Part shown: piece by piece, positions 8,487 through 15,120 of the stretch
How positions within the stretch are numbered: the stretch's first letter is position 1
Layout of the letters: the number at the start of each line of letters is the position of its first letter
Assembly: GCA_964625755.1 (NCBI GenBank)
Contig: CAZVBR010000006.1
Span: 1 to 31,690 of the forward strand
Length of the DNA: 31,690 nucleotides
Source: CAZVBR01 sp964625755
GTDB lineage: Bacteria > Patescibacteriota > Minisyncoccia > Phycocordibacterales > XYD1-FULL-46-19
Direction: 5' to 3'
The notes under the pieces: model-generated
Seen by the model: only the letters and a program-made list of their open reading frames with translations
Told to the model about the DNA's origin: nothing
Databases searched by the model: none
Translations under genes and position numbers: made by a program

Positions 8487-9680
8487 CTAACCTAACAATT
8501 TCTCCTTTTCTAACGCCTCGGACAAGACAGACACCAAGTGATCAATATCCCGGTAAGTGGTATCCCGGCCCAATGAAAACCTTACCGCCCCGTCAACTTC
8601 TTTCTGGCTTAACCCGAGAGCTTTTAAGACATGTGACTGATCATGACCGTAAGTGGCGCAGGCACTACCCGTTGAACACGCGATACCGGCTGCATCCAGG
8701 CGCAACACCAGCAACTCGGCTTCCGTGCCCGGAAAACTTAAATTAACATTACCGGCAACCCGTTTTAACCGGGAACCGTTTAATCTGGCGGCGGGATGAT
8801 CCATCAAGACCTGATCGATCAAATACTCTTGCAATTTAGCCAGTTTACTGTTTTCCACTTCTCGAATCTCTTCTGCCAGCTTCAAAGCCACCGAAAAGCC
8901 GATCACGGCCGGAACGTTTTCTGTTCCGGATCGAAAAAAGTGCTCTTGGCCTCCGCCGGTCAGTATAGGCTCAAGATCGACTCCGGTACGTCGCCACAAC
9001 AAACCAACTCCCTTCGGTCCGTATATTTTACCGCCATTAGCAGTTAAGAGGTCGACCCCTAAATATTTAGTATTAAGCGACAAAAAACGACCGGCCTGAC
9101 ACGCATCGGTATGAAAAAGCGGGTACTGCCCGATCTTACCGGCTTTCCTGAACCGGCGTATGACTTTGGCCAGTTCTTTTAAAGGCTGAATAACCCCGAT
9201 TTCATTATTAACCAATCCGATACTGACCAAAGCGGTATTTTGATCCAAAGATCTCTCGAGGTCCTCGCTTTTTATTAAACCCCACTGATCTACCGGTAAA
9301 AATTCCAACTCCCAACCTTCTTCTGTTAATTGCCTGACCGGCTCGATCAAACTTTTGTGCTCTGTCGCTCCCAGCAAGATCTTCCCCGGTTCCTTAAATT
9401 CTTTTTGATATTTACAAGCCACCCCTTTTACCGCTAAATTATTGGATTCAGTACCGCCGGATGTAAATATCACTTCATTTTCTCTACCGCCCAGAATGTC
9501 AGCCACTGTTTGCCGAGCCTGCCTGATGGCCTCAAATGCCGCCACCCCTTCTCGGTGAATACTGGCCGGGTTGCCGAAATTTTTATCCATAAATAAAGAC
9601 ATGGCATTTTTAACCGAAGGATCTACCGGTGTGGCGGCAGCCGTATCTAAATAAATTCGTCGTTTTCTGAAATTAAGCAT
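8487..9680 (-). CDS. Cysteine desulfurase (NifS/IscS family, PLP enzyme)
   Basis: From the ATG at 9680 the protein has 397 residues. It moves sulfur from cysteine to an active-site persulfide for Fe-S cluster or tRNA thiolation pathways. Visible features are the N-terminal YLDTAAATP, SGGTESNN in the PLP phosphate-binding region, GATEHKSL with the stacking His108, Asp192 in HTDACQ, the PLP lysine Lys218 (NGGKIYGPKG) and the persulfide Cys341 in STGSACATYG. The residue before the PLP lysine is Gly rather than the usual His. A frame extension to a TTG at 9695 is less likely, because a -10 box (TACAAT, 9687-9692) ends 6 bases before the ATG. No iscU, sufBCD or mnmA is adjacent, so the sulfur acceptor cannot be named from context. 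It is transcribed divergently from the DUF4446 gene. Confidence 0.9.
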   Translation of the reverse strand: MLNFRKRRIYLDTAAATPVDPSVKNAMSLFMDKNFGNPASIHREGVAAFEAIRQARQTVADILGGRENEVIFTSGGTESNNLAVKGVACKYQKEFKEPGKILLGATEHKSLIEPVRQLTEEGWELEFLPVDQWGLIKSEDLERSLDQNTALVSIGLVNNEIGVIQPLKELAKVIRRFRKAGKIGQYPLFHTDACQAGRFLSLNTKYLGVDLLTANGGKIYGPKGVGLLWRRTGVDLEPILTGGGQEHFFRSGTENVPAVIGFSVALKLAEEIREVENSKLAKLQEYLIDQVLMDHPAARLNGSRLKRVAGNVNLSFPGTEAELLVLRLDAAGIACSTGSACATYGHDQSHVLKALGLSQKEVDGAVRFSLGRDTTYRDIDHLVSVLSEALEKEKLLG

Positions 9681-9686
9681 AAGCAA

Positions 9687-9715
9687 ATTGTACAAATTAA
9701 TCCCGTTTTTGCAAA
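9687..9715 (-). promoter_or_regulatory. Promoter of the cysteine desulfurase gene, leaderless
   Basis: TACAAT on the minus strand (9687-9692) ends 6 bases before the ATG. A TTTGCA -35-like box lies at 9710-9715 with a 17-base spacer, and it overlaps the -35 of the opposite promoter. Confidence 0.45.
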
Positions 9716-9737
9716 AAGTATATTTTTCTAGTATACT
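9709..9737 (+). promoter_or_regulatory. Promoter of the DUF4446 gene, near-leaderless
   Basis: TTGCAA (9709-9714) and TATACT (9732-9737) are separated by exactly 17 bases. The ATG at 9747 begins 9 bases after the -10 box, so the untranslated leader is only a few bases. Confidence 0.55.
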
Positions 9738-9746
9738 TGTAATTAT

Positions 9747-10208
9747 ATGGAAGATCTTTGGTTATATGTTGCCGTAGGGGTTGGATTGATAGTTTTACTA
9801 AGCTTGATCTTGACCTGGCCTTCTTCTAAAAAAAAGAACAAACTACCAAAAAGCGGTCCCGACCAAGAACTGAATGAGGTGATCGCAAGACTGGAAAAAA
9901 AGTTAAATATTTTAGCTGAGCGCCAAGTAAAGATCAAAGAGCAACTCGACCGGCAAGCCGGTCAATTAAGGAAGTCTGTTACGCACTGCAAAATAAAACG
10001 ATTTAATCCTTTTCCGGGACAAGGCGGCAATCACAGCTTTAGTGCTGCTTGGTTGGATCAAAAAGGTGACGGCTTAGTCATATCCGGTCTTTATACCAGA
10101 GACAAGGTCAATGTCTATGCCAAACCAATAACCGATCATTCTTCGGTGCACGAATTAACTGAAGAAGAATCAGCGGTCATCTCAAAAACAAATCCAGAAA
10201 AAAAATAA
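9747..10208 (+). CDS. DUF4446 family membrane protein
   Basis: This 153-residue protein has one N-terminal membrane helix (about 5-24), a Lys-rich cytoplasmic stop (SSKKKNK), a coiled-coil stretch rich in Glu/Lys/Leu (about 39-77), and a small C-terminal domain. That domain reads RFNPFPGQGGNHSFSAAWLD, then GDGLVISGLYTRD, then VYAKPI, then LTEEES. The pattern of F-G-N-SFA, D-G-V-S-R and VYAKP is that of the DUF4446 family, of unknown function, found widely in Firmicutes and CPR. It leads an apparent plus-strand group with infB and rbfA, but with its own promoter and a 53-base gap before infB. No function can be assigned. Confidence 0.8.
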   Translation: MEDLWLYVAVGVGLIVLLSLILTWPSSKKKNKLPKSGPDQELNEVIARLEKKLNILAERQVKIKEQLDRQAGQLRKSVTHCKIKRFNPFPGQGGNHSFSAAWLDQKGDGLVISGLYTRDKVNVYAKPITDHSSVHELTEEESAVISKTNPEKK

Positions 10209-10261
10209 CGATCGATTAAATAATAACTGGCCGGCTCTTGCCTTCTTAAAGTAACTAGATC

Positions 10262-11800
10262 ATGACTCGAAAAACAAATCCAAACACAAAAACCACCCGA
10301 CCGCCCATTATTTCAGTGATGGGGCATGTGGATCATGGTAAATCAACACTCTTAGATTACATCAGGCGCACCGAGGTGGCAGCAAATGAAGCCGGCGGTA
10401 TCACACAACATATCAGTGCCTACGTAGTAAAACACAAAACAAAAGACGGCCAGGAGCACCAAGCCACTTTTCTGGATACCCCCGGTCACAAAGCTTTCTC
10501 CGCCATGAGAGGTCGGGGGGCCGAACTAGCCGATATTACGGTGCTGATCATCTCCGCCGAAGACAGCATAAAACCCCAAACAAAAGAAGCTATGACGGCG
10601 ATCAAAAATGCCGGAGTCCCGTTTGTAGTGGCCATCAACAAAATTGATCGCCCCGAATCACGACCCGAACAAGTAAAACAGGACCTGACCAAAGAATCCA
10701 CTCTGGTGGAAAGCTACGGCGGTGAGATCCCTGATGTTAATATCTCGGCAGTAACCGGCGAAGGCATCCAAGAACTCCTAGACACCTTATTTCTGTTAGC
10801 TGAAATGGAAGAGTTAACCGCTGACCCGGATCAACTTGCCACCGGTGAGGTCCTGGAAGTAAAAGTCGACAACAAAGCCGGTACTTTAGTGACCCTGATC
10901 ATAAAAGACGGCACTCTCAAAACCGGACAATGCATTGTCTCGGATGGCAAAATCGCCAAAATAAAAAAAATGGAAAACTTTCTGGGCGATGACATCAAAG
11001 AAGCCGGGCCGGCCTCTCCGGTGTTGGTCTTTGGTTTCAGCGAGTCACCTCAAGCCGGGTCCGACTTTCAGGTTTTCTCCTCTAAAAAGGAAGCCGAAAA
11101 GTGCTGCAAAGAACACCAACCCTCAAACACAGCCACGCCGACTCCCCAACCACCCGAGACAGCTTCAGGCACCGACCAAGAAACCACCGAAGTAAAAGAG
11201 GTTCCGGTGATCATAAAAGCCGACACGGTCGGTACCCTAGAAGCAATAAAACAAGAAATTGGAAAACTCAATGTTGACCGAATTAAAACAAAGATCATTC
11301 ACACCGGAGTCGGAAACATCAGTAGCAATGATATCAACATTGCCGTTGCGACCCAAAACTCGATCATCATCGGTTTTAACACCGGTATCAACAAAGACGC
11401 TCAAGAATGTGCCGATCGTTTCAATATTCCCATATTTACCAGTCAGATCATATATGAATTAACCGAAAAACTCGAGGAAAAATTGATCGAAATAAGGCCG
11501 ACCGTCACCGAAGATCTCGATCTGGGGCATGCCAAGATCTTAAAAGTTTTCTCCAAAACCAAATCAAAACAGATAATCGGCGGTGAAGTAAAATCGGGTA
11601 AAGCGATAAAGAACAAACCCGTAAAGATCATCCGGCGGGACGCCGAGATCGGACAAGGCAAAATAACGGAACTCCAAAGCCAAAAAGTGTCCGCCCAGGA
11701 GGTTGAAGCCGAACAACAATTCGGAGCCAAAATCGAAACCAAAACCACGATCGCCCCCGGAGACGACCTCGAGATATTTGAAAAAGTAACCAAAAAATAA
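10262..11800 (+). CDS. infB: Translation initiation factor IF-2, short form
   Basis: This GTPase brings fMet-tRNA to the 30S P site and promotes subunit joining. At 512 residues it begins almost directly at the G domain. G1 is GHVDHGKS (21-28), the switch I region is GGITQHIS (45-52), G3 is DTPGH (72-76), G4 is NKID (126-129) and G5 is SA at 162-163. Domain II (about 192-270) and domains III and IV (about 315-510) follow. A Pro/Thr/Gln-rich linker at about 284-312 separates II from III. The whole N-terminal region of about 380 residues present in E. coli IF-2 is absent, leaving the minimal G-II-III-IV core. The ATG start has no Shine-Dalgarno. It is followed by rbfA, the classical gene order, although rbfA seems to have its own promoter. 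Confidence 0.97.
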   Translation: MTRKTNPNTKTTRPPIISVMGHVDHGKSTLLDYIRRTEVAANEAGGITQHISAYVVKHKTKDGQEHQATFLDTPGHKAFSAMRGRGAELADITVLIISAEDSIKPQTKEAMTAIKNAGVPFVVAINKIDRPESRPEQVKQDLTKESTLVESYGGEIPDVNISAVTGEGIQELLDTLFLLAEMEELTADPDQLATGEVLEVKVDNKAGTLVTLIIKDGTLKTGQCIVSDGKIAKIKKMENFLGDDIKEAGPASPVLVFGFSESPQAGSDFQVFSSKKEAEKCCKEHQPSNTATPTPQPPETASGTDQETTEVKEVPVIIKADTVGTLEAIKQEIGKLNVDRIKTKIIHTGVGNISSNDINIAVATQNSIIIGFNTGINKDAQECADRFNIPIFTSQIIYELTEKLEEKLIEIRPTVTEDLDLGHAKILKVFSKTKSKQIIGGEVKSGKAIKNKPVKIIRRDAEIGQGKITELQSQKVSAQEVEAEQQFGAKIETKTTIAPGDDLEIFEKVTKK

Positions 11801-11860
11801 CTCTAAAAATTATTAACTCTTTAAAGACTCCCGAGGTCAATATTATTTCCGGCTAACAAC

Positions 11861-11889
11861 TAGGCAAAATACAGTTTTTAGAGTATAAT
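11861..11889 (+). promoter_or_regulatory. Promoter of rbfA, near-leaderless
   Basis: A perfect TATAAT (11884-11889) lies 17 bases after TAGGCA (11861-11866, four of six matches to the -35 consensus). The rbfA ATG begins 11 bases after the -10 box, leaving a leader of about five bases. Confidence 0.45.
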
Positions 11890-11900
11890 AAGCAAGGTGT

Positions 11901-12209
11901 ATGGAAAATAACAGTTCGGAAAGAAATACTCGCTTGGCAAATTTGATCAAAAACCAAGCTGCTGTTTTTTTTAACAAATACGCCAATCGTCAAGCCATGA
12001 TCACCGTCACCGCGGTCGAAACATCACGTGACCACAGAAATGCAACGGTGTTTATAAGTGTTCTGCCGAGCGAGAAAAGCAAAGCCGCCTTGGATTTTGC
12101 CGAGCGACATCAACAGGATTTTCGGGACCACCTAAAGAAAAATGCCAAACCGTCCCGTCTCCCGAAGATCAGGTTCAGTCTCGACAACAGCCCAAAGCAA
12201 GAACTTTGA
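11901..12209 (+). CDS. rbfA: Ribosome-binding factor A
   Basis: This 102-residue KH-fold protein binds the 30S subunit late in 16S maturation. It shows the family pattern: N-terminal basic helix (TRLANLIKNQ), strand ITVTAVETSRDHRNATVFISVL, then a helix region with HLKKN, and the closing strand P-KIRFSLD. It follows infB, as in most bacteria. The C-terminal tail is short (SPKQEL then TGA). The TGA stop shows that UGA is not recoded here. Only 24 bases separate it from the tRNA-Cys gene, so the four tRNAs downstream may be cotranscribed. The sequence is divergent, but motif and position agree. Confidence 0.88.
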   Translation: MENNSSERNTRLANLIKNQAAVFFNKYANRQAMITVTAVETSRDHRNATVFISVLPSEKSKAALDFAERHQQDFRDHLKKNAKPSRLPKIRFSLDNSPKQEL

Positions 12210-12233
12210 CAAAACATTGAGAATAGATAAACT

Positions 12234-12310
12234 GGCCCAGTGGCGAAGCTGGTTAACGCAGTGGTCTGCAAAACCACTATGCACCGGTTCGAATCCGGTC
12301 TGGGCCTCCA
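12234..12310 (+). tRNA. trnC: tRNA-Cys (GCA anticodon), CCA encoded
   Basis: The acceptor GGCCCAG pairs with CTGGGCC, the anticodon stem GTGGT/ACCAC holds loop CTGCAAA (anticodon GCA), and the T loop is TTCGAAT. The discriminator is U73, the identity element for cysteine. The 3' CCA is encoded at 12308-12310. It is first in a four-tRNA cluster. Confidence 0.95.
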
Positions 12311-12336
12311 CTGGATTTTCCAGGTAAAAAATATAA

Positions 12337-12417
12337 GCCCGGGTGGCGGAACTGGTATACGCGCACGACTTAAAATCGTGTCCCAACGGGATGCGGGTTC
12401 GATTCCCGCCCCGGGCA
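12337..12417 (+). tRNA. trnL: tRNA-Leu (TAA anticodon)
   Basis: This class II tRNA has acceptor GCCCGGG/CCCGGGC, anticodon stem CACGA/TCGTG with loop CTTAAAA (anticodon TAA), a long variable arm (about GTCCCAACGGGAT), and discriminator A. CCA is not encoded. Confidence 0.94.
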
Positions 12418-12444
12418 CATGTTCTGTGAAAACGGGATGCTTGA

Positions 12445-12517
12445 CCGCCCATAGCTCAGTTGGTAGAGCAGTCGCCTCTTAAGCGAACGGTCCTAGGTTC
12501 GAATCCTAGTGGGCGGA
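12445..12517 (+). tRNA. trnK: tRNA-Lys (CTT anticodon)
   Basis: The acceptor CCGCCCA pairs with TGGGCGG, the D arm is GCTC...GAGC, and the anticodon loop is CTCTTAA (anticodon CTT). The outermost anticodon-stem pair is a G27-A43 mismatch; the other four pairs are canonical. The T stem is CTAGG/CCTAG and the discriminator is A. CCA is not encoded. Confidence 0.93.
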
Positions 12518-12555
12518 CAGTTAGGCCAAAATGACAGAACATTTAAAATAAACGC

Positions 12556-12640
12556 GCTGGGGTGGTGAAATTGGTAGACACGCTAGCCTTAGGAGCTAGT
12601 GCCGAAAGGCGTGGAGGTTCGAGTCCTCTCCCCAGCACCA
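12556..12640 (+). tRNA. trnL: tRNA-Leu (TAG anticodon), CCA encoded
   Basis: This class II tRNA has acceptor GCTGGGG/CCCCAGC, a strong anticodon stem GCTAG.../GCTAG with loop CTTAGGA (anticodon TAG), and variable arm TGCC-GAAA-GGCG. The discriminator is A and CCA is encoded at 12638-12640. It is the last tRNA before the 15-bp terminator. Confidence 0.95.
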
Positions 12641-12660
12641 GTATGTGTCTCGCATCAGCC

Positions 12661-12702
12661 AAAATCCCCCGAACCGATAAGGTTCGGGGGATTTTGGTTT
12701 TT
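12661..12702 (+). terminator. 15-bp intrinsic terminator between converging units
   Basis: Bases 12661-12675 pair perfectly with 12681-12695 (AAAATCCCCCGAACC and its complement) around the loop GATAA, followed on the plus strand by GGTTTTTC. It ends the infB-rbfA-tRNA block and, lying 3 bases past the last pilin-like gene on the minus strand, probably stops that operon too. Confidence 0.9.
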
Positions 12703-12705
12703 CAA

Positions 12706-12975
12706 TTAACACCCGATCGTCTGGCAAATGATGTTTAAAATTCCAAAAGCGGCCACCATTACAAACAAACCAAACAGTCCCCAAGTTATATGTCTTAATC
12801 CGATCTTTCTTTTCTCCTCACTATCAGCCCCGAGTATGAACTCCACTGCTCCGATCATGAAAAACACCAAAGCCAGAGCGATCAAAACGGATATCAACGG
12901 ATTAACGATCAACCGGTTAATATTTTCAAGTAGAGCAATCGGCTCTTGAGCGTATGCGATCTTAATTAATAGCAT
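12706..12975 (-). CDS. T4SS-pilin-like two-helix membrane protein, copy 1
   Basis: This 89-residue protein has a short N-terminal hydrophobic signal ending in AYAQ (a likely signal-peptidase site after residue 9 or 10). Two membrane helices (about 25-48 and 65-85) flank a charged loop, GADSEEKRKIG. The layout matches the T4SS_pilin (PF18895) / VirB2-TrbC-like proteins abundant in CPR genomes. The second helix carries GLFGLFVMVAAFGILNII, close to copies 2 and 3. Two Cys residues lie near the C-terminus (ICQTIGC). It is last in the minus-strand pilin array, directly before the shared terminator. The molecular role is unknown: pilus subunit, or membrane component of an uncharacterised surface apparatus. 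Confidence 0.75.
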   Translation of the reverse strand: MLLIKIAYAQEPIALLENINRLIVNPLISVLIALALVFFMIGAVEFILGADSEEKRKIGLRHITWGLFGLFVMVAAFGILNIICQTIGC

Positions 12976-13029
12976 GTAACTTAGTCTTCACAAGTTTTTT
13001 CAATATTACTTATTGTCCGAACTTAATTT

Positions 13030-13386
13030 CTACCTAGGCAAAATTGGTGGTTGAGCGGGTGTTGTTCCGCCGAAGCCAAAGGTGCCATCCAAGACTCCTA
13101 CCAATCCCCACAAACCAACCATCACAAAGATGGCTACAATACCGTAGATCATAAGACTTGTGGCTTTCTTCCTATTTTCGTCATCATCTCCGGACATTAT
13201 ATACTTCAATACCCCCCACATGAAAAGCACGACCGCTATGGCCAAAAGGAAAGGTACGACCATGTCGAGCAAATCAGTCAACAAAGTGATCAAAGACTGC
13301 AAGTCAGTAACCTGACCATAGGCGACCATCGGAAAGGCCAATAATCCGCCAGATAATAAACCGACAGTTTTTATTTTTTTTAACAT
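13030..13386 (-). CDS. T4SS-pilin-like two-helix membrane protein, copy 2
   Basis: This 118-residue protein has a signal peptide (MLKKIKTVGLLSGG..., cleavage likely after VAYG or AYGQ near residue 25). A mature helix-loop-helix follows, with LFMWGVLKYIMSGDDDENRKKA between the helices and IFVMVGLWGLVGVL in the second. The tail is Gly/Pro-rich (GGTTPAQPPILPR). The cytoplasmic loop motif (acidic cluster, then N/E-R-K-K) and the WGLV end are shared with copy 3, marking them as paralogues. It is part of the array downstream of the solute-binding protein. No nearby VirB4/VirD4 ATPase is visible to prove a secretion system. Confidence 0.8.
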   Translation of the reverse strand: MLKKIKTVGLLSGGLLAFPMVAYGQVTDLQSLITLLTDLLDMVVPFLLAIAVVLFMWGVLKYIMSGDDDENRKKATSLMIYGIVAIFVMVGLWGLVGVLDGTFGFGGTTPAQPPILPR

Positions 13387-13479
13387 AAACTTATTATTAA
13401 CTTATAATATTTCAAATTGATCCGGTATATCGATCAAGACACAACGAATCAACTCTCGATTCCTTAAATTCAACCCAAA

Positions 13480-14249
13480 CTACTGAAACTGAGGTATCGG
13501 CGGTCGTGACCCTACTCCTGTCGGGAAAACAGTGTCCAGTAATATATTTACAAGCCCCCAAACCGAAAACATCACGAACATGATTATCAAACCATAGACC
13601 ATTAAGTTCAGCCACTTTTTCCGCTCATCATCATTGTCCATCTTCCCTAAATATTTTATCATACCCCACAAGAAAATGACAACTCCAACGGCAAACAAAA
13701 ATATCACAATCGGATTTAACACCCGGCTTATGATCAAATCGACTAAACCGGAAAAATCCCCGGCCCCGCCACCTCCGGTGCCACCAGTGCCGCCAAAAAT
13801 AGTCTCTTGTGAACCATAGGCCTCTTCCATTTGCTCGACCGCTCGATCAAAATCAGACGGGAGATCTAACCGCGGGGTTTCTTGACCGGAATCTTGATTA
13901 GTACCGCCAAAAATAGTCTCTTGTGAACCATAGGCCTCTTCCATTTGCTCGACCGCTCGATCAAAATCAGACGGGAGATCTAACCGCGGGGTTTCTTGAC
14001 CGGAATCTTGACCCGTCCCATCCTGTTGGGTATTCAAACCTTGTTGGGTATCCANNNNNNNNNNNNNNNNNNNNNNNNNNNNNNNNNNNNNNNNNNNNNN
14101 NNNNNNNNNNNNNNNNNNNNNNNNNNNNNNNNNNNNNNNNNNNNNNNNNNNNNNAAACTATAAAATTCGACCGCCTTCACCGGACCGGTGGCGATCATTA
14201 TTAACCCCAAACCAACAACTAAATTCAAAAACCCAAAAAACCACTTCAT
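13480..14249 (-). CDS. T4SS-pilin-like protein with repeated acidic stalk, interrupted by assembly gap (copy 3)
   Basis: I join two pieces. Bases 14157-14249 encode a signal peptide of about 25 residues (MKWFFGFLNLVVGLG..., ending PVKAVEF). After the N run the open frame resumes with DTQQG, then two identical copies of a 36-residue unit containing SGQETPRLDLPSDFDRA and YGSQETIFGGT. A Gly linker, two membrane helices with IKYLGKMDNDDERKKW between them, and the ending WGLVNIL plus a Pro-rich tail follow. With the N run taken literally the frames differ, but 100 N is a placeholder of unknown true length. The upstream piece alone lacks membrane helices, and the downstream piece alone lacks a signal and a proper start (only a TTG at 14037). 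The repeat lies outside the membrane by topology, so this copy may act as a stalked or adhesive variant. Confidence 0.65.
13790..14011. repeat. Perfect 108-bp direct repeat, period 114
   Basis: Bases 13790-13897 and 13904-14011 are identical. They are separated by TTAGTA, giving a 38-codon period in frame with the pilin-like gene. The N run begins 43 bases beyond the second copy, so more copies may be hidden or collapsed there. Confidence 0.95.
14055..14154. other. Assembly gap of 100 N
   Basis: Exactly 100 undefined bases, the usual scaffold placeholder. It interrupts the repeat-bearing pilin-like gene. True length and content are unknown. Confidence 0.99.
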
Positions 14250-14255
14250 AAATTT

Positions 14256-14261
14256 ATTATA
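14256..14261 (-). promoter_or_regulatory. -10 box upstream of repeat-bearing pilin gene
   Basis: TATAAT on the minus strand ends 6 bases before the ATG at 14249, the same spacing as in the leaderless genes elsewhere in the window. The surrounding sequence is very AT-rich, so chance is possible. Confidence 0.3.
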
Positions 14262-14267
14262 TTTAAT

Positions 14268-14636
14268 TTATAATTGCCTGACCGTCGCCTGGATAACCTC
14301 AGAGATAACAAAAGCCCCCAAAACAATAGCCGCCCCGATCACGGTCCACAAAAAGGCGTTTTTAGCTTTGGTTATCTCATCTTCTTTACCCCGGGCCTTA
14401 ACAAACAAAAAACCGGTATAAACCACCATGACCACCAGAACCACACTTCCGATCTGAACCACCGCATTTAAAATCACATGAACCAACTCCTGAATGGTAT
14501 CAGCTTGGATCGGGTTCTCGATTCCGTGACCTTGGGCAAAAACCCTACCGGGGATAAACCCTAAAAGACCGAGCAGTAACAAGTATTTCTTTGTTATCTT
14601 ATCCGGCCAATTTGCTTTCTTTTTTCTCAGTTCCAT
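14268..14636 (-). CDS. T4SS-pilin / VirB2-TrbC-like membrane protein, copy 4
   Basis: This 122-residue protein has a long basic N-terminus (MELRKKKANWPDKITKKY) and then a signal helix ending GRVFAQG (cleavage likely near residue 35). Two membrane helices (about 58-82 and 93-117) are separated by KARGKEDEITKAKNA. Its loop and second helix (TVIGAAIVLGAFVISEVI) differ from copies 1-3 and resemble copy 5 and classical VirB2/TrbC pilins. The array therefore contains two subfamilies. It starts 26 bases after copy 5 ends, consistent with one transcript. Confidence 0.78.
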   Translation of the reverse strand: MELRKKKANWPDKITKKYLLLLGLLGFIPGRVFAQGHGIENPIQADTIQELVHVILNAVVQIGSVVLVVMVVYTGFLFVKARGKEDEITKAKNAFLWTVIGAAIVLGAFVISEVIQATVRQL

Positions 14637-14662
14637 GATTTTAATATATCACCTTTTTAATA

Positions 14663-15082
14663 TTAATTAAATATCCCTCGTCGTTGCAAGAACTGCCAGA
14701 AAATCCCGCTTTCCCCGGTCAAAACTCCGACCACTGTCTGAATTATGACGTACCCGGCCAAAGCCAAAAACAAACCGATCACCGCCGTGATAAGCATGTT
14801 CTTAGCTTTCTCTCGTTCGGAATCATTGGACGCATAGATCACCATCCAGATCCCGGCAAAAGTGATTATGATCACCGTCAGAGGAATGGCAATATGAGTC
14901 AAAACAAACTGGATCAGGTTATTGACCAGTGAAATAAAATGATCAAATCCGTAAAAAAACCGCCCTCCTTCCGGCGGACTCGGCAACAACCCGTTATTTC
15001 CATAACTAATTCTGGGTAAACCCAAAAAAAACGATCCTACCCCCGCAACAATGGTCAGCACTTTTTTTAGAAAATTCCTCAT
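14663..15082 (-). CDS. T4SS-pilin / VirB2-TrbC-like membrane protein, copy 5
   Basis: This 139-residue protein has a signal peptide (MRNFLKKVLTIVAGVG..., cleavage likely after ISYG). A short Gly/Pro-rich segment and an amphipathic stretch precede two membrane helices, with YASNDSEREKAKNML between them. The second helix (VIGLFLALAGYVIIQTVV) groups it with copy 4. It is the first pilin-like gene after the solute-binding protein, with a 38-base gap. AGGTAAAAA lies about 15 bases before the ATG, too far to be a convincing Shine-Dalgarno. The function is not established. Confidence 0.78.
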   Translation of the reverse strand: MRNFLKKVLTIVAGVGSFFLGLPRISYGNNGLLPSPPEGGRFFYGFDHFISLVNNLIQFVLTHIAIPLTVIIITFAGIWMVIYASNDSEREKAKNMLITAVIGLFLALAGYVIIQTVVGVLTGESGIFWQFLQRRGIFN

Positions 15083-15120
15083 GATTTCTCAAATTTTTAC
15101 CTTTTATTCACTCGCCGTTA

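Noticed and set aside
12110..12452. Two overlapping minus-strand frames of 102 and 106 residues
   Set aside because: They are antisense to tRNA-Cys and tRNA-Leu. Such translated tRNA regions give familiar spurious proteins.
13051..13344. 97-residue plus-strand frame in the pilin array
   Set aside because: It is the antisense of the copy 2 pilin-like gene, with no start signals and no domain.
13790..14011. CRISPR-like array
   Set aside because: There are only two long identical units with a 6-base spacer, in frame within a coding gene. This is a protein repeat, not a CRISPR array.
14034..14249. Short 71-residue gene ending just after the N run
   Set aside because: The ending depends on reading 100 placeholder N as real length. 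The signal peptide is better joined to the repeat-bearing pilin downstream.
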